Of a stretch of DNA of 63,167 bases, positions 34,467-41,866 are shown in pieces. The notes beneath the pieces are model-generated. The model was given only the letters and a program-made list of their open reading frames with translations. It was not told the origin of the DNA and did no database searches. This DNA comes from CAYRDK01 sp043819345 (GTDB taxonomy: Bacteria; Omnitrophota; Gorgyraeia; Velamenicoccales; Velamenicoccaceae). The position numbers and the translations under genes were made by a program. The DNA lies in the NCBI GenBank assembly GCA_043819345.1, contig JBDREX010000025.1, positions 1 to 63,167 of the forward strand. Direction: 5' to 3'. The number at the start of each line of letters is the position of its first letter. The first letter of the stretch is position 1.

Positions 34467-35207
34467 CTAATCCTTTCGAAACTTTCTTAAAACCCTGCCC
34501 GTTGTCTTCTCAATATGTATTTCAACGTACCCATTGCGTTTAGAAGCATTTGTCACAACAATATAAAGGCCTTCGCTGGCTCTATCCGTTAACTGAACAT
34601 CCTTCCACACCCAGCCAGACTGCAGGCAAGCCCTTTTGGCAATTCTTAAGGCCTCATCTTTAGAAATGTATTTTTTTCCCTCTATGGTAATGAAAACTAT
34701 CTCGGACTCAAGTGATTTTTTCCAACACCCAGGCTTAATTAGACGTGGAACAAACTTGCCGATAATTTCATAGCGCCCACCCTTGTATAAAAAAAGGTTT
34801 GAAGAATAAGGAATCTCTCCAGAAGCCCCCCTTTCAATCATGCCAATAATATTAATTTTTTTCTGATAAACTCCATGGGGCGCTATTTCAACAGAACGAA
34901 ACCTTTCCCAGCTAATATCAGCCATAGGAAAAACATCTATGGAATTTTTATCTCCCTGGCGCTGAATATAAAAAGTCCCGGAAAAAGTATTCGGATCAAT
35001 AATTCCTTCATCACTAAACGGCGGATCTATCAAGACTGGTTCATCGCTAGAATTTACAATCGTATATTCAACAAAAATAGGCTCACCTGTCTTATAAACT
35101 GCTTTATCCGTCTTAATTGAAAGCTTAAGGACGTCCCCGTTGGGCTGAGCATTCACGCTACACACCACAACAAACAAAGCGAATAAAACCAATACGATCT
35201 TTTTCAA
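34467..35207 (-). CDS. Secreted protein with BsuPI-like beta domain and PepSY-like C-terminus
   Basis: 246 residues starting with a classical signal peptide (basic start, hydrophobic core to about residue 20, likely cleavage near VNAQ). Residues 25-150 look like an immunoglobulin-like beta domain of the type in intracellular proteinase-inhibitor (BsuPI) proteins (KAVYKTGEPIFVEYTIVN). The last 70 residues (KYISKDEALRIAKRAC...GYVEIHIEKTTGRVLR) resemble a PepSY-type domain. It is probably periplasmic or extracellular. It converges with metH, with only 6 bp between stops. Function unknown. Confidence 0.6.
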   Translation of the reverse strand: MKKIVLVLFALFVVVCSVNAQPNGDVLKLSIKTDKAVYKTGEPIFVEYTIVNSSDEPVLIDPPFSDEGIIDPNTFSGTFYIQRQGDKNSIDVFPMADISWERFRSVEIAPHGVYQKKINIIGMIERGASGEIPYSSNLFLYKGGRYEIIGKFVPRLIKPGCWKKSLESEIVFITIEGKKYISKDEALRIAKRACLQSGWVWKDVQLTDRASEGLYIVVTNASKRNGYVEIHIEKTTGRVLRKFRKD

Positions 35208-35245
35208 TTAAACCTCCATAAGGTCACAGCGTCAACCGCTAAAAA

Positions 35246-35626
35246 TTACCTGATAAATTTAATAACCATAGGATATTCAAAGCTTTCCCCATTGCTTATT
35301 TTCACAGCCGCGATAATCGTCAGTATAAAATCAGCGATCAATGCTAAAAAAAGCACCGGAATCAAAAAATAACCTATAAAAATAAATATTAACAAAAAAG
35401 CCGAAACACCTAAAACAAAAATGTAAACCGTCATAGAAATCTGAAAATTTAGAGCCTTTTTCCCTTCCTGCTCAACAGCCGGTATCTCATTCTTCTTACA
35501 AAGCCAGACAATCAACGGCCCAAGTACATTGCCGAAAGGAATTCCAATCAGCATAGCCAAGGCCGATAAATGACAAAACATAGCCCACACCCGTGTTTCG
35601 TTTTCCTGTATTTTATCCATATACAA
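35246..35626 (-). CDS. DUF4870 family membrane protein
   Basis: 126 residues with three hydrophobic segments. The start RVWAMFCHLSALAMLIGIP, the middle GPLIVWLCKKNEIPAVEQEGKKALNFQ and the end AVKISNGESFEYP match the DUF4870 pattern (W...HLs.l......GP...w...K...p.v..qgk.AlNFQ). The true start may be the first or third codon. Function is unknown in the family. Confidence 0.85.
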   Translation of the reverse strand: MYMDKIQENETRVWAMFCHLSALAMLIGIPFGNVLGPLIVWLCKKNEIPAVEQEGKKALNFQISMTVYIFVLGVSAFLLIFIFIGYFLIPVLFLALIADFILTIIAAVKISNGESFEYPMVIKFIR

Positions 35627-35780
35627 CCGCCTTTTTACAGAAACTGTTTAATCTATATTCCACTAATGAATATTATACATCCACCTACAAAACTTTGTTG
35701 ATCTTTTTTTTACCTCGCTATGAAGTAGTTTATAAATCAACTAGAATATTACTACTTTTGGGCATATAATGGGGATAGAA

Positions 35781-36290
35781 ATGAGTAAAAATATGAAAAT
35801 TAAAAACAATCAACGTGGCTTTTCTTTGGTCGAAATATGCATTATTGTCGTTATCATTGGTATTTTGGCAGCATTCGCCAGAGTAGGGTACTATAAAACA
35901 ATAGAAAATGCCAAGCTATCAGAAGCATGGATTTTTCTCAGTAAACTCAAAACAGCAGAATCGCAATATCACCTTGAAAAAGAAATCTACATATATAACT
36001 GTAGCGATACCGCCTGCACGAATGCGCTAGGCCTGGATTGGCCCTCTTTTGAATTTTTTCAGCATCTTGTAATGTACGGCTGCCCCGGAGGAAATTGCAA
36101 TGAATGGTGGGTAACCCCTTTTAGACAGACAGGTGAAGACGCTACTGTTAATCCTCCTGTTGTCGCTGCCCTGTATATCGACAAAACCAACCCTGCGTGC
36201 AGACAACATGCCTTTATGCGCTTAGATAATGGCAAAAGAGGATACACTTCCTGCGCTGGCGGACCAACCACCATCACCATGATAGATTAA
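35781..36290 (+). CDS. Type IV pilin-like protein (pseudopilin)
   Basis: About 169 residues with a class III signal: a short basic leader, then the prepilin peptidase site QRG followed by FSLVEICIIVVIIGILAA (F+1, E+5) and a single N-terminal helix. The C-terminal part contains four or more cysteines (YNCSDTACTN, MYGCPGGNCNEW, CRQH, YTSCAGG), suggesting disulfides in the exported head. The start at 35781 follows GGGGAT; an upstream ATG at 35769 is possible. No assembly genes (pilB, pilC, pilD) are near, so it relies on machinery elsewhere. Confidence 0.88.
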   Translation: MSKNMKIKNNQRGFSLVEICIIVVIIGILAAFARVGYYKTIENAKLSEAWIFLSKLKTAESQYHLEKEIYIYNCSDTACTNALGLDWPSFEFFQHLVMYGCPGGNCNEWWVTPFRQTGEDATVNPPVVAALYIDKTNPACRQHAFMRLDNGKRGYTSCAGGPTTITMID

Positions 36291-36426
36291 ACCTCTCTCA
36301 AATCATAAACAATACTTCTCTCTTTCTCCAAATTAACTATATCGCCATTTATAAAACCCTCAGAGAGCGTTAATCCTTAATGGTTCAAATATTTTTTGAG
36401 CTTTCCGTTATAGTTTCACGCTTTTC

Positions 36427-36675
36427 GCTTTTACCCCAAAAACGCAGGGAAAATTTTTCCACCACACCCTTTTGCGACACATAAAAGAATCGTAAAATAT
36501 ATTTTGTATTGGCGAGTGGATTTTAAGTGAGGACAGAACTTGTGGAACAACGTGAGCACAAGTTCTATGTCCGAACTTATGCCGAAGCGTGCAGGGAAAA
36601 TTTCGTTAGAAAATTTCCCTGTGTTTACGCGAGGGGAACCACTCCCGCATTTAAAGCGATAAAAAGTAATAGAAC
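36427..36675. repeat. Palindrome-rich region with a truncated tRNA-Val 3' end
   Basis: The 13 bases GGCGAGTGGATTT of the tRNA-Val 3' part (36683-36695) recur at 36511-36523. Between the two lie two strong hairpins, AACTTGTG/CACAAGTT with outer GGACA/TGTCC (about 36531-36572) and GCGT-CAGGGAAA/TTTCCCTG-ACGC (about 36588-36630). The second has flanks CCGAAGC and GCGAGGGG that match the hairpin inside the repeats before hisB and alaS. Another CGCAGGGAAAATTTTTCC piece lies at 36442-36460. The rest of 36291-36426 shows no gene. Confidence 0.7.
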
Positions 36676-36752
36676 TGGTGACGGCGAGTGGATTTGAACA
36701 ACTGACCCAGCGTGTGTGAGCCGCTTGCTCTACCAGGCTGAGCTACGCCGTC
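36676..36752 (-). tRNA. tRNA-Val (CAC), somewhat degenerate, overlapping larC
   Basis: The minus strand gives acceptor GACGGCG/CGCCGTC (perfect), D-arm GCTC...GAGC, anticodon stem AGCGG/ACGCT with loop CTCACAC (anticodon CAC), and a T-arm around TTGTTCAAATCC, then A plus an encoded CCA. One anticodon-stem pair (31-39) and one T-stem pair (52-62) are mismatched, so activity is uncertain. It is the only tRNA here with an encoded CCA. Its 5' 10 bases overlap the end of larC: the larC TAG stop is formed by tRNA positions 8-10. Confidence 0.78.
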
Positions 36753-37882
36753 AAAAATTTTGCTTTTTCCTTTATTTCTTCATATATTTTGGCTATAGGC
36801 ACCTTCATCGACTTCGCCAGAGCCTTACAATCATCATATTCTGGAGCTACTCTATAAACACCATCGGGCAATTGAATGTACTTTACTCTAATCTTTTTGC
36901 TTTTATATTTCAAATGCCTTACCTGACGATTTAATTTTAAACGACGCACGGGATAATATCTGACACCTGTAGTAGACGTCTGTTCCAAAACAAGACGTGA
37001 TATCATACCTAATTTTTCCGGTTTTGACAAGACTGTTAATAAAAAACCTGGCCGCGTCTTTTTCATGTAAAGAGAGCTCACAAAGACATCCAGAGCGCCA
37101 ATCTCAAAAAGCTTATCAAAGACATATTCAAAAAATTGCGGATTCATATCATCAATATTGGATTCAATAACACAAAGCTCATCATAATCCAATTCTTTGA
37201 CCTTCAATTCAGCAATACGCAACACATTTGTCACGCCCGTCATATCCGCCAAACCACCACCATAACCACAACGCCCAATTGTATATGAGTCCTTTACAGC
37301 GCCATCAACTTGACGACCTAAAGCTTTTAATATAGCCATCCCTGTTGGCGTTACATTTTCAAACATCGCGCCATTAAAATAAACATCTTTGTTTTCAAAA
37401 AGCTTAAATGCCGCCGGCGATATCTTATTGCCAACGGGAATAGGCCCAAACAAGATATTTTTCACCTTAAGTCTGTCCAAGCAAATACAAACAGAAGCGA
37501 TATCCACAATAGAATCAATTTCCCCCAGCTGATGAAAATGAATATTCTCATGTTTATGCCCATGAACCGCAACCTCAGCGTCCTTTAAAACAGAATAGAC
37601 CTTCTTAAAATCTTCCTTAATTTTGCCATCAAGCTTACTCTCATGAATAAGGCGAATAATCTGATGATATGTATAATTCTTTTCTTGACTAACACAACAA
37701 TCAAATTTTAAAGCTTTAATATGTCCTCGCTGGACATAGCCTGTCTTCAGGCGATAACCTTTGATGCCTAGCTTGAGCAGCTCTGCTTTCAAAAATTTTA
37801 AATCCAGCCCTAAACCCAGTAAAGCAGCCACTGTCATATCGCCGCTAATCCCGCACACTAAGTCAAAATAAAGATCCATCAT
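36743..37882 (-). CDS. larC: LarC-type nickel insertion protein for the nickel-pincer cofactor
   Basis: LarC inserts nickel into pyridinium-3,5-bisthiocarboxylic acid mononucleotide (the cofactor of lactate racemase and relatives) in a CTP-dependent manner. Family features are the start DLYFDLVCGISGDM, the histidine-rich HGHKHENIHFHQLGEIDS and the VTPTGMAILKAL, RCGYGGG and IESNIDDMNPQ blocks. I placed the start at 37882, where GAAGG precedes the ATG; the longer frame would overlap larB. About 379 residues. Its stop codon lies inside the 5' end of the adjacent tRNA-Val, so its last residues are encoded by tRNA sequence. Confidence 0.9.
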   Translation of the reverse strand: MMDLYFDLVCGISGDMTVAALLGLGLDLKFLKAELLKLGIKGYRLKTGYVQRGHIKALKFDCCVSQEKNYTYHQIIRLIHESKLDGKIKEDFKKVYSVLKDAEVAVHGHKHENIHFHQLGEIDSIVDIASVCICLDRLKVKNILFGPIPVGNKISPAAFKLFENKDVYFNGAMFENVTPTGMAILKALGRQVDGAVKDSYTIGRCGYGGGLADMTGVTNVLRIAELKVKELDYDELCVIESNIDDMNPQFFEYVFDKLFEIGALDVFVSSLYMKKTRPGFLLTVLSKPEKLGMISRLVLEQTSTTGVRYYPVRRLKLNRQVRHLKYKSKKIRVKYIQLPDGVYRVAPEYDDCKALAKSMKVPIAKIYEEIKEKAKFLTA

Positions 37883-37892
37883 TAGAAAACCT

Positions 37893-38576
37893 TCACCTAA
37901 CACTCATCTTGCGATTAACAAGCCCGGCAAAATATCCGGCACCAAAACCATTGTCAATATTCATTACGGCAATCCCTGGCGAACAACTATTAAGCATTGT
38001 TAAAAGAGCCGACAGCCCTTTAAAGCTAGCCCCGTAACCACAACTGGTAGGTACCGCAACAACCGGACAACTCACCAAACCACTTACAAGAGTCGCCAAA
38101 GCTCCCTCCATACCAGCCACCACAATAATGACAGATGCCTTTTTAAAAACATCCTTCTTGTCCAATATTCGATGGACACCTGCCACACCGACATCATAAA
38201 GTTTTTTTACAGAAGAACCCATGAGCGATAAAATTGCACAAGCTTCTTCGGCAACAGGAATGTCGCTGGTCCCGCCTGTTATCACACAAACCTCGCCTTT
38301 AAGCTTTTCGCAAGCATCACTCTTAAGAAACGCTAGCTTTGCCCGTGGATTATACTGCAAATCTTTAATCTTTTTTTTGAGATAGGTAAAATGAGTTGCT
38401 TTCAGGCGAGTCAAAACTAAAGGGGTGTTCTTGATTTTAATCAGTTCCTGGGAAATACGAAGAATTTCCTCTTTTGTCTTGTTTTGACAAAAAACAACTT
38501 CCGGAAAACCTCTCCTCTTGTGCCGATCAGTATCTACGCAAGCAAAGCCAAGATCAACGTATTTCTTATGCCTCAT
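37893..38576 (-). CDS. larB: LarB-type pyridinium-3,5-biscarboxylic acid mononucleotide synthase
   Basis: LarB carboxylates and hydrolyses nicotinic acid adenine dinucleotide at the first step of nickel-pincer cofactor synthesis; its C-terminal half is PurE-like. Visible blocks are VCVITGGTSDIPVAEEA, DVGVAGVHRIL, VVAGMEGALATLV and VPTSCGYGASFKG. 227 residues, a typical length. It lies just upstream of larC (10-bp gap) and overlaps the HTH-membrane gene by 4 bp. larE (sulfur transfer) and larA are not in the window. Confidence 0.92.
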   Translation of the reverse strand: MRHKKYVDLGFACVDTDRHKRRGFPEVVFCQNKTKEEILRISQELIKIKNTPLVLTRLKATHFTYLKKKIKDLQYNPRAKLAFLKSDACEKLKGEVCVITGGTSDIPVAEEACAILSLMGSSVKKLYDVGVAGVHRILDKKDVFKKASVIIVVAGMEGALATLVSGLVSCPVVAVPTSCGYGASFKGLSALLTMLNSCSPGIAVMNIDNGFGAGYFAGLVNRKMSVR

Positions 38577-38872
38577 AACCGAATAATAAAATATAACAGA
38601 AGAAAAATAATGATCAAGGATAAGAGATAAAAATCGTTATGATAAATAAAATCTTTAACTCTCTCTAATAAAGTGCCTTCAATAGAAATAAGAGACTGAT
38701 TCGGTTTAATCTTATGCTTAATTAAGTCCAATTGCTCTTTTTTAAACCTTAAATAAACACCACCGACTTTATAAGCGGGTATAGATCCTTCTTCTGCCAG
38801 CTCTATAACTTCTTTCTCGGTCACATTAAGATAGCTGGCTGCATCCCTAATTGTCAGTAATTTTGAGCTCAT
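38573..38872 (-). CDS. Membrane-anchored excisionase-type helix-turn-helix protein
   Basis: 99 residues. The N-terminal 50 match the excisionase/MerR-like HTH_17 domain (LTIRDAASYLNVTEKEVIELAEEGSIPAYKVGG followed by RFKKEQL). The C-terminal 20 residues are a single transmembrane helix (LLSLIIIFLLLYFIIRL) with almost no tail. A DNA-binding-type domain tethered to the inner membrane is unusual. It lies 4 bp after the bactofilin-HTH gene, which ends with the same type of domain, so the two probably work together. Alternatively the fold may bind protein rather than DNA. Confidence 0.8.
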   Translation of the reverse strand: MSSKLLTIRDAASYLNVTEKEVIELAEEGSIPAYKVGGVYLRFKKEQLDLIKHKIKPNQSLISIEGTLLERVKDFIYHNDFYLLSLIIIFLLLYFIIRL

Positions 38873-38876
38873 CGCG

Positions 38877-39392
38877 CTATCTTATCTTTCCTTCAGAAAC
38901 CCATGCATCAATTTTTTTACGTTCAAATTTCCAGACATTTCCCTCTTGAAAAGCCGGAATCTTGCCTGAACCTGCCCAATCAAGAACCGTATTTAAGTCA
39001 ACCTCAAGATATTTAGCAAGGCCATCTGTATCAAACACATCGCCAATCATAGAACAGTGTCCCTGAAAAACAGCCCCCTCAGCAACTGTAAACAAAGGAG
39101 TTTTTAAATCACCTTCAAGAATCGCGCGCTCCTTCAAAACAACCCTTTTAGTAGCGCTAACACCACCCCTGGCTTTTCCTGATATAATAATGTCGTCGCC
39201 TGCGATAGACGCATCTACAACAGCTTCTTCGCCAATCTCCAGAACTCCTCTTACCTCAAGAGTCCCTTCGAATTTTCCATTAATCCTCAAATGAACAGGA
39301 TCTTTAAAGGATAGGCTCCCTTGCATCGCAGAATCAACGGTAATAATCCCAGCTTCATTTTCTTTGTCTTTTTTCTTTTCTCTAAGAGCCAT
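38877..39392 (-). CDS. Bactofilin fused to a C-terminal excisionase-type HTH domain
   Basis: 171 residues from the chosen start. GGAG precedes the ATG at 39392; an 11-residue longer form would overlap mgtC further. Residues about 15-115 are a bactofilin beta-helix (GSLSFKDPVHLRINGKFEG, then repeated I..G..v.A.i..d.i.I.G). Residues 120-171 are an HTH_17-like domain (GLAKYLEVDLNTVLDWAGSGKIPA...KFERKKIDAWV). Bactofilins self-assemble into membrane-associated filaments without nucleotide, while the added domain is usually DNA-binding. The neighbour is an HTH with a membrane anchor. Confidence 0.85.
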   Translation of the reverse strand: MALREKKKDKENEAGIITVDSAMQGSLSFKDPVHLRINGKFEGTLEVRGVLEIGEEAVVDASIAGDDIIISGKARGGVSATKRVVLKERAILEGDLKTPLFTVAEGAVFQGHCSMIGDVFDTDGLAKYLEVDLNTVLDWAGSGKIPAFQEGNVWKFERKKIDAWVSEGKIR

Positions 39393-39831
39393 TGTCCACT
39401 CCTTTTCCCAACAGAGCCTTCTCAATCTTCCTTAAAAACCAAAGTACCGACAAAACAACAAGGGTCACAAAAACTGATATTTTCAAAAATCCACAGCCAA
39501 CACTTAAACCCAATGCCGCTACGACCCACAAACTGGAAGCCGTGGTTAATCCCCTAACACCTTCCTGCGAACGCATAATCGCCCCAGCACCTAAAAAACC
39601 AATACCCGTCACCACATTAGCGGCAATTCTGGAAGGATCAATTAAAAGCTGTGATTTATATATATCAGAAAGACTTAAGGCTGTCAACATAATCAAAGTT
39701 GAACCGACACAAACAAGAATATGTGTACGCAATCCTGCTTCATGGCCAAAAAATTCCCTCTCCAATCCAATCAGACCACTCAAAACAAACGCAATAAGTA
39801 TGCGTGAAAACAAATCGAAATCTGAAATCAT
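39382..39831 (-). CDS. MgtC/SapB family membrane protein
   Basis: 149 residues with four or five hydrophobic helices. LSGLIGLEREFFGHEAGLRTHILVCVGS and VVTGIGFLGAGAIMRS...GLTTASSLWV are the family signatures. Members modulate ATP synthase or Mg2+ homeostasis in pathogens, but most environmental members are uncharacterised. It overlaps the bactofilin start by 11 bp. The long plus-strand open frame opposite it is a shadow. Confidence 0.9.
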   Translation of the reverse strand: MISDFDLFSRILIAFVLSGLIGLEREFFGHEAGLRTHILVCVGSTLIMLTALSLSDIYKSQLLIDPSRIAANVVTGIGFLGAGAIMRSQEGVRGLTTASSLWVVAALGLSVGCGFLKISVFVTLVVLSVLWFLRKIEKALLGKGVDNGS

Positions 39832-39921
39832 GATCCCTCCATATAAAGTTTTTTATAAAAATAAAATCAAAAACTTTACAAACAAGCGCCTGTGCTAGAG
39901 TTTATTCTATCACAAAAAAGC

Positions 39922-40917
39922 TCATCCAACCAGCGAATCTAATTTAAGATGGCTCTTACTACCTTTCAACTGAAACAATCTGTATCCGAGACTTGCAACC
40001 ATAGCCGCATTATCCAGACAATATGGTTTTGGTGCAACACAAAAACGCACACCTTCCGATTCAGCGGCAAATGCAAGCCTCTGTCTCAAATACCCATTAA
40101 AAGCTACTCCTCCACCGACAACTAACGTTTTTGCTTTGGAAGACTTTAACGCCTTTATAGACTTTGCGACCAGAGCAGAAACAACTGCTTCCTGAAAAGA
40201 CGCACAAAGATCTTTTACATGATCTTGCGACAAACCGCCATAAAGTTTCTTGAGCTCATTGACCTTATACAAAACAGCCGTCTTGATCCCGCTAAAGCTA
40301 AAATCAAACCCCTGTCCACAATCACAGCGAAAAATAAACGCATTGCTACGCCCCTCAAGTGCCAGCTTTTCAATAATAGGCCCACCCGGATATCCCAACC
40401 CCAAAATTTTAGCAACTTTGTCAAAAGCTTCACCTGCCGCATCATCACGTGTTGAACCAATAATCTCTTCATGAGAAAGACTCTTAACACGATATAAATT
40501 TGTATGTCCTCCAGAAACAACGAGGCCGACAAAAGGATATGAAATACGATGTTCAATAAAAGCAGCATAGAGATGTGCGCGAACATGATTGATACCTAAA
40601 AGAGGCGTACCGTGGCTTAAAGCCAAAGCCCTGGCAAACGATATGCCGACCAACAAAGACCCTATAAGCCCCGGCCCCTGCGTCACAGCAATTAAATCTA
40701 AGTCGTCGAGCGTCAGGCGAGCCTCGCGCAAGGAAGTATCCACAACTGAGCAAATACTTTCTAAATGTGCGCGCGAAGCGATCTCCGGTATAACACCACC
40801 ATAAACAGAATGCTGATCTAAGCTCGAAGCAACAACATTAGAACAAACGACCTGAGCATTTTTTAATACGGCCGCACATGTTTCATCGCAGGATGACTCA
40901 ATCCCAAGAACATACAT
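39922..40917 (-). CDS. tsaD: tRNA N6-threonylcarbamoyladenosine transferase
   Basis: Transfers the threonylcarbamoyl group to A37 of ANN-decoding tRNAs. The N-terminal VLGIESSCDET, the metal-binding INHVRAH (HxxxH), SGGHTNLY and the late CLDNAAM block mark the ASKHA-fold TsaD/Kae1 family. 331 residues, typical. It lies 14 bp downstream of the polysaccharide deacetylase gene. TsaB, TsaC and TsaE are not in the window. Confidence 0.96.
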   Translation of the reverse strand: MYVLGIESSCDETCAAVLKNAQVVCSNVVASSLDQHSVYGGVIPEIASRAHLESICSVVDTSLREARLTLDDLDLIAVTQGPGLIGSLLVGISFARALALSHGTPLLGINHVRAHLYAAFIEHRISYPFVGLVVSGGHTNLYRVKSLSHEEIIGSTRDDAAGEAFDKVAKILGLGYPGGPIIEKLALEGRSNAFIFRCDCGQGFDFSFSGIKTAVLYKVNELKKLYGGLSQDHVKDLCASFQEAVVSALVAKSIKALKSSKAKTLVVGGGVAFNGYLRQRLAFAAESEGVRFCVAPKPYCLDNAAMVASLGYRLFQLKGSKSHLKLDSLVG

Positions 40918-40931
40918 TTTTTTTCCAATCC

Positions 40932-41831
40932 CTAACCGTCTTTACGCAAGTTCAAGGCTTGCGAAAGATTAACAAACTCAAACCCTTCCCGCTCTAATTC
41001 TGGAATAACTTCTTCTAAAACAGCAATCGTCATAGGCCTGTCATGGCCAATACCAACAGCTATTCCCGATGATTTCGCCTTAGCTGCCAACTTCATTACT
41101 TGCTTGCGAATATAAGCAGGATCACTCTCATTATCAATAAAAACATCCCTGCGAATAGATGCCACGCCTGCTTTCTTTGCGCAAACACTACACACACTCT
41201 TTGATGTTACGACACTATCCAAGAAAAAAAGATTATTTTGCTTAAGAAAGGCCATAACAATTTTCATCAAGCGTTTATTTTTCGTGGCCTCGGACCCCAT
41301 GTGATTACTAATGCCTTTAGCATAAGGAACATCCTTAAGAGCCGCTTGTAGAATTTTATCCGTTTCCTCCTGGCTCATACCAATCAAAAGTGTCTTGTCT
41401 TCTAACCCATAAGACCCCTTGGACTCCGGCTCCATAGGAACATGTATAATAACATCCTTATCCTTATCATAAGCTAATTTTGCTATTGTGGCTGAATATG
41501 TCCTAAAAGGAAGGATAGAAACAGTAACATGATAATTATTGCCGGTAATAAAATCTCTATTCTTGAGATTGTATCCCCAGTCGTCCAGAACAAGAACAAT
41601 TTTACCACTTGACGCAACAGGCCTATCGCTGACAAATTTTTTTTCCTCTGCAGGCTCTACCGGATCTGGTGCTACTGCCTTCCCTCTCAAAAGATTCTCA
41701 GGCTCAGCTTCCCGCTGAACTGATACAGAAACAACGCGCCGGCTGCGAGAAATAAAATAAAACAGAAAAAGCGACTGAACAAAAACAATCAAAGACAACA
41801 ACCCGATAATGATATTTTTAAAATTATTCAT
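40932..41831 (-). CDS. Divergent polysaccharide deacetylase family protein
   Basis: 299 residues: one N-terminal signal-anchor helix (residues 6-29), a charged linker, then a divergent polysaccharide deacetylase domain (PF04748-type) from about residue 75. VLDDWGYNL, VSILPFRTYS, VIIHVPMEP, GISNHMGSEAT, FFLDSVVTSKSV and AVGIGHDRP carry the metal and active-site Asp/His of this family. It is predicted to act in the periplasm on a cell-wall or exported glycan. It follows ctpA, a pairing (S41 protease next to DPD) found in many bacteria. Confidence 0.9.
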   Translation of the reverse strand: MNNFKNIIIGLLSLIVFVQSLFLFYFISRSRRVVSVSVQREAEPENLLRGKAVAPDPVEPAEEKKFVSDRPVASSGKIVLVLDDWGYNLKNRDFITGNNYHVTVSILPFRTYSATIAKLAYDKDKDVIIHVPMEPESKGSYGLEDKTLLIGMSQEETDKILQAALKDVPYAKGISNHMGSEATKNKRLMKIVMAFLKQNNLFFLDSVVTSKSVCSVCAKKAGVASIRRDVFIDNESDPAYIRKQVMKLAAKAKSSGIAVGIGHDRPMTIAVLEEVIPELEREGFEFVNLSQALNLRKDG

Positions 41832-41866
41832 CTTATTATCAAAACAAAAAACGCCTATTTACAATC

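Noticed and set aside
39392..39898. 168-codon plus-strand open frame opposite mgtC
   Set aside because: It is antisense to a clear MgtC-family gene and has no recognisable domain or ribosome-binding site.
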